This document shows positions 23,537-33,200 of a stretch of 64,000 bases of DNA, piece by piece. The DNA is from Allomuricauda sp. (GTDB taxonomy: Bacteria > Bacteroidota > Bacteroidia > Flavobacteriales > Flavobacteriaceae): contig CP051244.1 in the NCBI GenBank assembly GCA_017795045.1, forward strand, positions 3,034,533 through 3,098,532. The letters run 5' to 3'. The first letter of the stretch is position 1. Each line of letters opens with the position of its first letter. A program made the position numbers and the translations under genes. The notes beneath the pieces are model-generated. The model saw nothing but the letters and a program-made list of their open reading frames with translations, had not been told where the DNA came from and did no database searches.

Positions 23537-25321
23537 TTATTCGTTATCTTGGAAAATGGCATCGGCCCAATTGGAATATCGGGGGTTGTCCACATGCATG
23601 ATCCATATCTCGTCCGTGTACTTCCCTTTCATCTTGGAACGATACGCCGCGTAAGCCTGTTCGTTCTCTTCGTACTTGGCCAAATACACATAATTAAGAC
23701 CATTATCCGGATTTTTAAAGTATTCTACCTCCAAACCTTGCGCCTTGAGCTTGTTCATAAAACTCTTTAAATAGCGCTCGTTCTTGAACACATTGGCAAC
23801 TATATAGTGCCCTTGCCCTACTCCATCCAGATTGATGAACTTTTCAATGGGTTTATAATCCCCTCCTGAAAAAGAACCCGTAGTCTTAGGTTTGACACTA
23901 TTTCTGGAAGTACTGGTTGAATTATCTGCTAGCTGTGTTTGGGACATGGTTCTCGCCAAAGAATCCAAATCCTCACTCTTGGCCAAATAGAGTTCATGGG
24001 CTTTTTGCTCAATATCAGGCCTGGTATCCCCAGTCTGTTGTTTTACCATATGCATCACCATTTCAAACCGTTTTTCCAAGTCGCGTTGCCGGTTCTGCTC
24101 CATGGAATCCATCCGGAAAATAAGCTCATTGATCACGGCGTAATTGTCTTCTTGCTGTGCCCTTAATTGCTCAATCTGTTCTTCCCAGAACGCAAGGTCC
24201 TCTTTGTTGGAAGGTCGCAAGGTGGTTGCTACATCCAATTTGCTTTTCTGCACCTCTTTCTTGGATTTCTTGGCATCGGCCACCAAACCATCTCCCTCAA
24301 TAGGTTTTCTATTGTCGTTCTCGTCATTGGAGACCATAACATTCTTGGATAAAGTGGGTACAAAGGAATAGGCTATGGACACCTCATGGGTCACCCCAAG
24401 ATTGATCAGGTTATTGTTGATGTTCTTTTCAAAGTTATATCCAAAGGAAAGTCTTCGGTTCAGGTTAAATCCCGTTCCTGCAGAGGCTCCATAAAATTGG
24501 TCGTATCCACCTTGTACCCAACCCAATTTGGGAAGATCCAAGATAACTCCGCCACCAAAGATAGGGTCATTACTACCCTCAAACCTTGCCCGCGCCAAAG
24601 GCATGAGCCTACCATTTTCCAAAATTCCATGGGCATTCTCAAACTCATGGGTAAACTGAACATGCCCGGAGAATGTCTTCTCCGCAATATTGGTGAGTGA
24701 TTTTCCAGATTTAATGTTATAATCCACCAAATTCTGGGCAAAGACACCAAAATCAAACTTTCCCAAGGAAAGGTTGAGTCCTGGTTGGAAGGAAATGATG
24801 GAACTTTCGGATGCTTCGTTCAGCAAAGGGTCATCCTCAAGCGCCACTGCCCTATCCGGGTCCAAGCTACTTACATAATAAGGGATGTTCACCCCAAAAG
24901 TAAGGCTGCTTTTCTGCCCCAATTGAATGCCATGGGAATAATTGGCCATCACCCCCAAGTTAGAGATCACCCCCGATTTTTGGTTGTACAAACTCAAGCC
25001 CAGACCTATCCTATCGTTGATTTGGCCACTATAACTCAAAAAGTAGTTCTGGTTATTGTCACTGAATTCCGCGCTTTGACTTCTGTGGAAAAAATTCACA
25101 TAGGATTTATCTTCGCGGACCGCTGAAAAAGTAGGGTTTATTAAAAACCGATTGTACTTGAGCAGATTCTGAAACGGAATATCATAGCTCACATAGGGAT
25201 TGCTTTCTTGCGCCAATACCGAATGTGCGGAAAGCCAACAGAAAAGTATCAAGGGTACGATTCCACTAGAACGGAATAGGCGGAGGGGGTTTCTTAAAGA
25301 GAATAGTAGTAGTTTTTCCAT
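23537..25321 (-). CDS. PorP/SprF-type outer-membrane protein with C-terminal SPOR-like domain
   Basis: 594 aa. Signal peptide (FCWLSAHSVLAQ), then a PorP/SprF barrel (about 40-330: YDIPFQNLLKYNRFLINPTFSAVREDKSYVNFFHRSQ, FGVFAQNLVDYN, GVTHEVSIAYSF). A Lys/Gln-rich coiled coil (about 375-430) follows, and then a SPOR-like repeat (about 505-585: GQGHYIVANVFKNERYLKSFMNKLKAQGLEVEYFKNPDNG). PorP/SprF proteins work with the type IX secretion system and usually sit next to a giant adhesin gene; none is adjacent here. SPOR domains bind septal or glycan-stripped peptidoglycan, so this protein may tie a secretion-linked barrel to the cell wall. Confidence 0.87.
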   Translation of the reverse strand: MEKLLLFSLRNPLRLFRSSGIVPLILFCWLSAHSVLAQESNPYVSYDIPFQNLLKYNRFLINPTFSAVREDKSYVNFFHRSQSAEFSDNNQNYFLSYSGQINDRIGLGLSLYNQKSGVISNLGVMANYSHGIQLGQKSSLTFGVNIPYYVSSLDPDRAVALEDDPLLNEASESSIISFQPGLNLSLGKFDFGVFAQNLVDYNIKSGKSLTNIAEKTFSGHVQFTHEFENAHGILENGRLMPLARARFEGSNDPIFGGGVILDLPKLGWVQGGYDQFYGASAGTGFNLNRRLSFGYNFEKNINNNLINLGVTHEVSIAYSFVPTLSKNVMVSNDENDNRKPIEGDGLVADAKKSKKEVQKSKLDVATTLRPSNKEDLAFWEEQIEQLRAQQEDNYAVINELIFRMDSMEQNRQRDLEKRFEMVMHMVKQQTGDTRPDIEQKAHELYLAKSEDLDSLARTMSQTQLADNSTSTSRNSVKPKTTGSFSGGDYKPIEKFINLDGVGQGHYIVANVFKNERYLKSFMNKLKAQGLEVEYFKNPDNGLNYVYLAKYEENEQAYAAYRSKMKGKYTDEIWIMHVDNPRYSNWADAIFQDNE

Positions 25322-25590
25322 AGCCGATTGGAATTTGTAGGTTAAGGTACCTGATGGGGTCAGGCGTGTGTATTTGGTTTAGTCTCATTGCAAGATTTGG
25401 GAACTTGTAAGAGTTTTATTACTAATATGAGTTGTAATATTACGCAATAAATCGGTAAACAACCAATTTTTTCGTTGAACGGAGAGGTTAATTACATATA
25501 TAACGCAGCTAGGCGAAAAAAATTGGTTATTCCACTCAAAAAAAGAGGGTTATGGTACAAATGCCTGACATACTTTTCAAGGTTTCCCCG

Positions 25591-25598
25591 TAACTTTG
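25591..25598 (+). promoter_or_regulatory. -7 promoter element of the GNAT gene
   Basis: TAACTTTG is an exact TAnnTTTG match; transcription would begin near 25604, which argues for translation from 25624 rather than the ATG at 25600. Confidence 0.4.
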
Positions 25599-25623
25599 TA
25601 TGGTAACTTTTTATCGATTCGCC

Positions 25624-26103
25624 ATGGCCATTTCCCCTAAAATAGTACCCTATTCCGACACTTATCGAAAGGCATTCAGGATTCTCAATGAGGAATGGAT
25701 AAACACCTATTTTAAGATGGAGGAAGCGGACCGTGTTTCCCTCCACCATCCCAAGGAGAACATTTTGGACAAAGGTGGTTACATTGCTGTGGCCTTGTTG
25801 GAGAATGAGCCCGTTGGCGTATGTGCCCTTATCCCCAGTAAACATGACGGCTATGATTTTGAATTGGCCAAAATGGGAGTTTCCCCGAAAGCGCAAGGAA
25901 AAGGGATCGGCAAACTTTTGGGCATGCATATTGTTGACAAGGCCAAGTCCTTGGGGGCCCAGAAACTCTATCTGGAGAGCAACAGAATACTGCAACCTGC
26001 CCTCAACCTCTACAGGAAGCTTGGCTTTGTTGAAATTGTTGGGGTTTCATCGCCCTATGAGCGCAGTGATATCCAAATGGAATTGGTTTTGGAAAACGGA
26101 TAG
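25624..26103 (+). CDS. GNAT-family N-acetyltransferase
   Basis: 159 aa from MAISPKIVPYSD; the ATG at 25600 would add eight residues but lies at or before the predicted transcription start. The fold is clear: FELAKMGVSPKAQGKGIGKLLGMHIVDKAKSLGAQKLYLESN holds the acetyl-CoA loop (QGKGIGK), and PALNLYRKLGFVEI is the C-terminal GNAT motif. It acetylates an unknown cytoplasmic amine. Transcribed alone, divergent from the PorP/SprF gene. Confidence 0.88.
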   Translation: MAISPKIVPYSDTYRKAFRILNEEWINTYFKMEEADRVSLHHPKENILDKGGYIAVALLENEPVGVCALIPSKHDGYDFELAKMGVSPKAQGKGIGKLLGMHIVDKAKSLGAQKLYLESNRILQPALNLYRKLGFVEIVGVSSPYERSDIQMELVLENG

Positions 26104-26243
26104 AACCACGATCGGAATACAAACTTTCAAGCTTTCCCTCTTCAATAAACATTAGACTAAAAACAGGGTTTTACCACGGATTAATTTCCACATGTCACTA
26201 AAAATGAGTACCTTATAGTATTCAACCTATAAATCCGTTCATT

Positions 26244-26666
26244 ATGGGAACCGTAAAGGACTTAAACAAATGGGCAAATGCCCATACCTATTATCCGTTG
26301 GATTTGTTGCGTATTGCCCTAGGGATTTTTCTTTTTATCAAGGGTATTGAATTTATGACAAATCATGAGCAGATGGCCTTGATGGCCAAGCCTTTTGAAG
26401 GAGTGCCGGGAGGTATGATCTTACTGCACTATATTACCCCTGCCCATTTTGTGGGTGGTTTTTTAATTGTAATTGGCCTATTGACCCGTTGGGCGGTAAT
26501 TGCACAGTTGCCCATTCTATTCGGTGCCGTACTCACCAATTTCTTGGGAACCATGAACACCTCCAATTTAATTATGGCAACCTTGGTACTATTGGCCTGT
26601 ATTTTCTTTGCCGTTTATGGGTCGGGAAAACATTCCGCGGATTACTATCTAAAAATGCAGCAATAA
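26244..26666 (+). CDS. DoxX-family membrane protein
   Basis: 140 aa with four membrane helices (LLRIALGIFLFIKGIEFM, LHYITPAHFVGGFLIVIGLL, WAVIAQLPILFGAVLTNFL, NLIMATLVLLACIFFAVYG), matching the four-helix DoxX bundle. The LRIALGIFLFIKGIEF opening is typical. DoxX proteins occur in quinone- and thiol-linked membrane complexes; the particular role here is unknown. It is a single-gene unit ending at an imperfect hairpin. Confidence 0.87.
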   Translation: MGTVKDLNKWANAHTYYPLDLLRIALGIFLFIKGIEFMTNHEQMALMAKPFEGVPGGMILLHYITPAHFVGGFLIVIGLLTRWAVIAQLPILFGAVLTNFLGTMNTSNLIMATLVLLACIFFAVYGSGKHSADYYLKMQQ

Positions 26667-26690
26667 TCCATACAACTACCTGAAAGTTTG

Positions 26691-26728
26691 AAGTGATCCG
26701 CACCGAGCCATTTTTGTGGGTATCACTT
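26691..26728 (+). terminator. imperfect hairpin after the DoxX gene
   Basis: AAGTGAT (26691-26697) pairs with ATCACTT (26722-26728), extended inwards by CAC/GTG with two mismatches. The T run is weak, so termination is only probable. Its right arm overlaps the promoter of the next gene. Confidence 0.4.
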
Positions 26729-26744
26729 TAATGCACTACATTTA
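26714..26744 (+). promoter_or_regulatory. promoter of the TPR-kinase-cyclase gene
   Basis: TTG (26714-26716), 20 bp, TACATTTA (26737-26744; one mismatch to TAnnTTTG). Transcription would start near 26750, leaving about 26 nt before the ATC proposed as start codon at 26776. The first TTG codon, at 26956, would instead leave a leader of over 200 nt that encodes a signal peptide in frame. Confidence 0.55.
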
Positions 26745-26775
26745 ACTTACTGTTTATCAACCTAAAGCCAACACT

Positions 26776-29700
26776 ATCAAACGCTCTGCATTCATACTAT
26801 TCTTCGTATGTCTTGTTGCCACCACTACGCAGGGACAGACAGGGCTTATAGACAGTCTTCAGCAAAAATATTCCACCGTTGACTCTGACTCTCTTCGGAT
26901 ACGGATACTTAAGGATATTGCTTGGGAATACCTGAACAATCGCGGGAACCCAGATTTGGCAAAAAAGCATATCGATAGCTTGTACACCATCAGCCAAAAT
27001 GCAAACCTGTCTTGGGGAATTGCCATGGCGGATTATCAATATGCCGTGTGGGAAAGACAGATTGGAAACTACAGCAAAGCCCTGAATCATATTGATGGGT
27101 ATTTGAACCATTACCGTACCCAAAAAGAACCTTTTGCACTGGCCAATGGCCTATACCAAAAGGCCATTATTTTGGATAATCTGGGAGATTTTGACAAAAG
27201 CTTGGGAATCTACTACGATATCCTGAAAATATATGAAGACCATGATGATCGGTTCAGTATTGCCACCACACTGAATGCCATGGGTGAAATCCTGAAAAAG
27301 ACCGGAAAAATGTCCGAGGCCATGGACCATTACAATAGAGCCTTGGAGATCTTCAGTGCCTTGAACGATAAAACGGAAATAGCCAATTGCCTTTTCAACA
27401 TTGGGGACACGTTCATGCACCAAGAAGATTATGATCAAGCCTTGGAATACTTGAACCGGGCCTTGGCCTTGGACCAAGAGACCAACAGCGATTGGGGAAA
27501 AGCTTTTGATTATGAGGCCTTGGGAAAGGTATACGGGCGTCAAAAAAGATACGCCCAAGCTCTGGAGCACCACAACAAGGCACTTGCCCTAAGGGAAAAA
27601 TTGGGCATGAGATTGGAGCTCTCCATGAGCTATACCCAAATAGGAACCATCAATCTTGAAATGGGCAAGCCCGAACAGGCAGAAAAATCCATCCTAAATG
27701 CCATTGCCATAGCCGAAGAAATTGGTGCACGCTCCCACCTTCAGGAAAACTATGACATCCTTTCCCGCATTTATGAGAGCAACAAGGAATACAACAAGGC
27801 GCTGATCTATAAAAATAAGTTTGTGGCCTTGAAGGACAGTTTGTTCAATGAGGCCAAATCCAAGCAGATTGAAGAACTCCAGGTAAGGTTCGACACTGAA
27901 AAAAAACAGGATGCCATCGCCACGCTCCAAAAAGATGCGGAAATCAACCAGTTGAAGATCAAGCAACAGAAAACCCTTCGGAACATTATCATAGGACTGG
28001 CCGTGGCCGCATTATTATTCCTCTGGTTCGCCTTTAAACGCTATAAGCAGAATCAGCGTGTAAAACAGGCCGACGAGGAAAAAAGACGTGCCGTCCAAGA
28101 AGAACGAAAGCGTACGGAGATTGAAAGACAGCGAGTGGCGGAACTTCAAAAAATAGATGCGTTGAAAGATGAATTCCTGGCCAACACTTCCCACGAACTG
28201 AGAACGCCCTTGGTGGGCATCATTGGCTTATCGGAATCCTTAAAAGATGGCATAGCGGGCAAACTGCCCCAAGCGGCCTTGGAGAATTTGGACATGATTT
28301 CCAACAGTGGTAAACGACTTTCCCACTTGGTCAACGACATCCTTGATTTTTCAAAACTTAAGAACCAGGACCTGTCGCTTACCCTTCAGCCTGTGGATCT
28401 TTATGCCATATCCAACATTGTACTGCGGTTGTCCCAGCCCCTGCTCAAGGACAAAAAACTAAAACTCATCAATTCCATCCCAAAGGACATCCCTTTGGTG
28501 ACCGCCGATGAAAACCGGGTACAACAGATTATGCACAATCTCATTGGCAATGCCATTAAGTTTACCGAGAAGGGGTACATTACCCTTTTTGCCGAAGCGA
28601 AGGATACCATGATTTCCATCTCCATATCGGATACGGGAATTGGTATTTCAAAAGATAAGCAGGATACCATTTTTAATTCCTTTGAACAAGGGGACGGGTC
28701 CATCCAAAGGACCTATGGCGGTACTGGGCTTGGCCTTTCGGTCACAAAACATTTGGTGGAACTGCACGGGGGCACCATTCAGGTTGAATCGGAACCGGGA
28801 AAAGGGGCCATTTTCTCCTTTACCCTACCCGTTAGCGAAATCAAACGAAGAGAACTCAAACAAAAGGGACAAATGGGTCAAGACGTTGTCCAAACCATAA
28901 GTCGTGGCAACGAAGACCTACTTCCCAAACAAATAAAGACCAACTCCCTAGAAGGATCCACAAAAATACTTGTAGTGGATGATGAACCCGTAAACCGGAG
29001 GGTTTTGGAAAACCATCTTACGGTGGAAGGGTATGAAGTCATTGAAGCAAGTTCAGGTAAGGAGGCCTTAAAATTATTGGATGGGGAGATTCCGTTCCAA
29101 TTGGTGTTATTGGATATTATGATGCCTGGACTTTCCGGATACGAGGTCTGTGAGACCATTCGGAAGCAATATACGGCCAGTGATCTGCCCATCATCCTGC
29201 TCACTGCCAAAAACACGGTCAATGATTTGGTCATCGGATTCAATTCCGGTGCCAACGATTACCTCACCAAACCCTTTTCAAAGGGTGAATTGCTGAGTCG
29301 GATACGGACCCACATCAACCTGAACACCATTCATAGGGCCACTTCCAAGTTTGTTCCCTCCGAATTTGTACAATCCGTGGGAAAAGAATCCATCACCGAT
29401 GTCAAGTTGGGTGATCATATTGAAAAGAACGTGACGGTACTTTTTTCTGATATCCGGGATTACACCTCCCTAGCTGAAGGAATGACACCGGAGCAAAACT
29501 TCAAGTTTGTCAATGCCTATGTGGGTCGAATGGGACCCATCATCAAAGAAAATGAAGGCTTTGTGAACCAATATCTCGGGGATGGCATCATGGCCCTATT
29601 CCCAAAAACTCCAGAAAATGCCTTGGATGCCGCTGTTGAAATGCAGCGCGCCCTTTCCTTGTACAACAAAAGAAGGGTCGAAGAGAAAGGATACAAACCC

Positions 29701-30201
29701 CTATCCATTGGAATAGGCTTGCACACCGGACCATTGATCATGGGAATCATCGGGGATTCCAAACGAAACGATCCCGCCGTGATCGCAGATACCGTCAACA
29801 GTGCGGCCCGGGTCGAAGGAGTCACCAAACATTTCGGGGCCAATATCATTATTAGTGAGGATAGCATACAGACCATGGAGGATGCCACAGGATTCAATTT
29901 CAGATATTTGGGAAAAGTGCGGGTAAAGGGAAAGCAAAAGGCCATTGAAATCTACGAATGTATAGATGGAGACAGCATTGAGAGCATTTCCCTAAAGCTC
30001 GAGACCCTGACCCACTACACCGAAGGCATCGAAGCCTATTTCAAAGGGGAATTCAATGCAGCTTCCACTGCTTTTGAGTGGGTCCTTTACAAAAACCCCG
30101 GCGATTCCGTAGCCCACTATTTTAATGACCAAGCCAAAAAATATGCCGTGTTGGGTGCTCCGGAGGGTTGGGCCTCCGGAACCGTGATACACGAAAAGTA
30201 G
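26776..30201 (+). CDS. TPR hybrid histidine kinase / receiver / class III nucleotide cyclase
   Basis: 1141 aa if started at ATC 26776. This gives a typical signal peptide (residue 2 on: KRSAFILFFVCLVATTTQGQ) in frame with the rest; no ATG, GTG or TTG exists between the in-frame stop at 26743-26745 and TTG 26956, which would cut into the first TPR. Order: signal peptide, six to seven periplasmic TPRs (about 60-340), one membrane helix (about 403-423), coiled coil, HisKA with His473 (NTSHELRTPLVG), HATPase (NLIGNAIKFTEKG, GTGLGLSVTKHL), receiver with Asp780 (LLDIMMPGLSG), and a class III cyclase with metal aspartates 892 (LFSDIRDYTS) and 936 (YLGDGIMALF) and the DTVNSAARVEG block. It should turn a periplasmic signal into phosphotransfer and cyclic nucleotide synthesis. 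It is convergent with nifJ, 13 bp apart. Confidence 0.88.
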   Translation: MKRSAFILFFVCLVATTTQGQTGLIDSLQQKYSTVDSDSLRIRILKDIAWEYLNNRGNPDLAKKHIDSLYTISQNANLSWGIAMADYQYAVWERQIGNYSKALNHIDGYLNHYRTQKEPFALANGLYQKAIILDNLGDFDKSLGIYYDILKIYEDHDDRFSIATTLNAMGEILKKTGKMSEAMDHYNRALEIFSALNDKTEIANCLFNIGDTFMHQEDYDQALEYLNRALALDQETNSDWGKAFDYEALGKVYGRQKRYAQALEHHNKALALREKLGMRLELSMSYTQIGTINLEMGKPEQAEKSILNAIAIAEEIGARSHLQENYDILSRIYESNKEYNKALIYKNKFVALKDSLFNEAKSKQIEELQVRFDTEKKQDAIATLQKDAEINQLKIKQQKTLRNIIIGLAVAALLFLWFAFKRYKQNQRVKQADEEKRRAVQEERKRTEIERQRVAELQKIDALKDEFLANTSHELRTPLVGIIGLSESLKDGIAGKLPQAALENLDMISNSGKRLSHLVNDILDFSKLKNQDLSLTLQPVDLYAISNIVLRLSQPLLKDKKLKLINSIPKDIPLVTADENRVQQIMHNLIGNAIKFTEKGYITLFAEAKDTMISISISDTGIGISKDKQDTIFNSFEQGDGSIQRTYGGTGLGLSVTKHLVELHGGTIQVESEPGKGAIFSFTLPVSEIKRRELKQKGQMGQDVVQTISRGNEDLLPKQIKTNSLEGSTKILVVDDEPVNRRVLENHLTVEGYEVIEASSGKEALKLLDGEIPFQLVLLDIMMPGLSGYEVCETIRKQYTASDLPIILLTAKNTVNDLVIGFNSGANDYLTKPFSKGELLSRIRTHINLNTIHRATSKFVPSEFVQSVGKESITDVKLGDHIEKNVTVLFSDIRDYTSLAEGMTPEQNFKFVNAYVGRMGPIIKENEGFVNQYLGDGIMALFPKTPENALDAAVEMQRALSLYNKRRVEEKGYKPLSIGIGLHTGPLIMGIIGDSKRNDPAVIADTVNSAARVEGVTKHFGANIIISEDSIQTMEDATGFNFRYLGKVRVKGKQKAIEIYECIDGDSIESISLKLETLTHYTEGIEAYFKGEFNAASTAFEWVLYKNPGDSVAHYFNDQAKKYAVLGAPEGWASGTVIHEK

Positions 30202-30214
30202 TGAATGATCCCGT

Positions 30215-33200
30215 CTAATATACCGGACTCAATTCCAGCGACTTGGAAACAGCCAAATGGCTATACCGTTCAAACCGATCATCCACATTTTGCTGGGCTT
30301 TTTGAAAGAATCTTGTAGAAGCATCATCCTCACTATCAAAAAAGGCATCAAACCGTTTTTCCATACGTAAATAGTATTCCACAGGTAGACTGGGTCGTTC
30401 CGAATCCAATTGTAGGGAAGCAAGACCTTTTTCCACCCTCGAGGGATCATTACGATACAACAACCACTGCCCCGATGCGACTGCGGCTTTGTGGTATTGT
30501 GAGGGATGTTTCATATCAATCCCATGTGTAGGGCTATGGCAATACGCAATAATGATGGACGGTCCGTTATGCCGTTCCGCTTCCACAAAAGCCTTCAAGG
30601 TTTGTTCTTGATCTGCCCCTATGGCCACGGATGCTACATAAACCTCTTCATACTGCATGGCCAATGCGCCCAAATCCTTTTTTGATTTCTGTTTTCCCTT
30701 GGCAGCAAATCTTGCCGAAGCCCCATACGGCGTCGCTTTTGACATTTGTCCGCCCGTATTGGAGTACACCTCGTTGTCCAATACCAAGATGTTCACATTC
30801 TTTCCCGATGCCAAAACATGGTCCAATCCTCCATACCCAATATCGTAGGCCCAACCATCTCCCCCAACGATCCATACACTCTTCTTCACCAAACTATCGA
30901 CATTTTGGGACAGTATTCGTGCTTCGGGCATCTGGACTTTCTTCAGTATGGATTTTAATTGGTCAACGCGGTTCCTTTGTTGGTTGATTTCCTGCTCCGT
31001 GGTTTGCTTGGCATTTAAAATATCCCGAACCAATCGGTCCCCTATAAATCCTGAAAGTTTTTGAAGCAACTTCTTTGCTTCCAATTCCTGCTGGTCCAAG
31101 GACAATCTATACCCCAAACCAAACTCCGCATTGTCCTCAAACAAGGAGTTGGACCAGGCAGGTCCCCTGCCCTCCTTGGTTTTGCCCCAAGGAGTGGTAG
31201 GAAGTGCACCTCCGAAAATAGAACTTGCCCCTGTGGCATTGGCCACCAACAAACGGTCACCAAACAATTGCGACATTACTTTTAAGTAAGGGGCCTGCCC
31301 GCACCCATCCTCCCCCATAGGATACTTGAACAGGGGTTCCTGCAATTGTTGTTGACTTACTTTGGAAGCATCAATTTTATTTCGGTCCATCTCTGGAATG
31401 GTATCGAAATAAGCCCAATGTTCCCTTTCCTGCTCCAAACGGGATTTGCCATGGGTCATTACAAGAGCCTTTGCAGGACAAGCATCCACACAGTTATGAC
31501 AACCTGTACACTGATCGGGATTTACTTGAATGGTATAATCCAATAGATTGAATCCTTCCATTTCCTCCAACATCTTCATGGATTTCCACTGTAAGGGTGT
31601 TTCCCTTAAACTCTTGGCATCATAGGCTTTTATACGGAGTGCCCCAGATGGACACGCCATGCTGCAAGCACCACATTGTATACACTGGTCCGGGGTCCAA
31701 TCGGGGAGTTCTTTGGCCAGTTCCCTGTCATTATATATGGATGTTCCCGTTGGATAGGTCCCATCCACTGGGAATAGACTCACCGGGGCTTCGTCTCCCT
31801 TACCAGCCAAAAGCCGACCTAGGAGTGTTTGGGCGAAAACCTCATCTTCACACAACTCTTGTTCGCTATTTTGATTTTTGGATGACGTATCCACCCTTTT
31901 AATTTCATCACGGCCAACGGAAAAGATTTCATTGTTGACAACTGAGTTGTTCATTATCAAATAGCTGGCATGCAGAACGGAAATATTTTCACCACTACGC
32001 TTTATATATTCCAATAGTTTTTCACTGTTGACCGCATAGAGCTTCACCTGCTTCTTTTGGATGGTCTTTTGGGTTTCCTCGGAAAGTGCCTTCCAAACTT
32101 CAGTGGGCTGGTCTTCGGATAGCACCACTACTACCCCTTGAAAGGCTACACGTTCCAAGACAGAGTCTTTTTCAAGAAATTCAAGATTTTCACAGGCTGC
32201 AAAATCCGCATGGGATACTAAAAAAGGTGCTTTTATCGGCGAATTTGAAGCCCGGAAATGAGCCACATTCCGAGAGCTTGATTTTCTGTAGTCACACTCC
32301 TCATAGCCTTGCACAAATTTGCCCTCCGTATTTCCCACATACTGCAAAAGATTCTTAAACTGCTCTAAAGTTTTTGGATTTTTAATCGAATAAAACAAGG
32401 CCTGACCATTAAAGGGAATGGTAACCTCCATTTCAGGTTTGGGAAGGCTTAAATGGGTCACATCGTCCGAAATGCCCACCGTAAAATTATTCTTCGGCAC
32501 TTCTTGCTTTAAATTGGTGATAATGGATTTGACCATTGAGGGTGTAAATTCCTTGGAACCCAGCCCATACCTACCTCCAACAATTTTGGGGAGAAAACCA
32601 TTTTTATGGTTTTGCACAAAGGCTTGGGTAACATCCAAATACAAAGGTTCCCCTACGGAACCAGGTTCTTTGGTCCGATCCAAAACGGCAATGGCCCTAC
32701 ACGTATCCGGTAGGCTTTTGATAAAATGCTCGGCACTGAAAGGTCGATACAATCGCACCTTGACCAGTCCAATCTTTTCTCCTTGGGCATTTAGATGCCC
32801 TATGGTCGTTTCAATGGTTTCGGTACCTGAAGCCATGGCAATGATCACTTGTTCCGCTTGGGGGTGTCCCACATACTCAAAAATGTGGTACTGCCTTCCG
32901 GTAAGCTGGGCAAATTCATCCATTTTTTGCTGCACGATTTCTGGACAGGCATTATAAAAGGTATTCACCGCTTCCCGACTTTGAAAAAACACATCGGGAG
33001 CTTGGGAAGTTCCCCTAATCACGGGAGCATTGGGATTCAACGCCCTGTCTTTGTGGGCTTGTATGGTTTCGATATCCATCATCTGTCTGATAACAGTATC
33101 AGATACCTTTCCTATTTTGGAAACTTCATGGGAAGTTCTAAAGCCATCAAAAAAGTGAACAAATGGAATTCTTGATGCCAAGGATGCCGCTTGGGAAATC

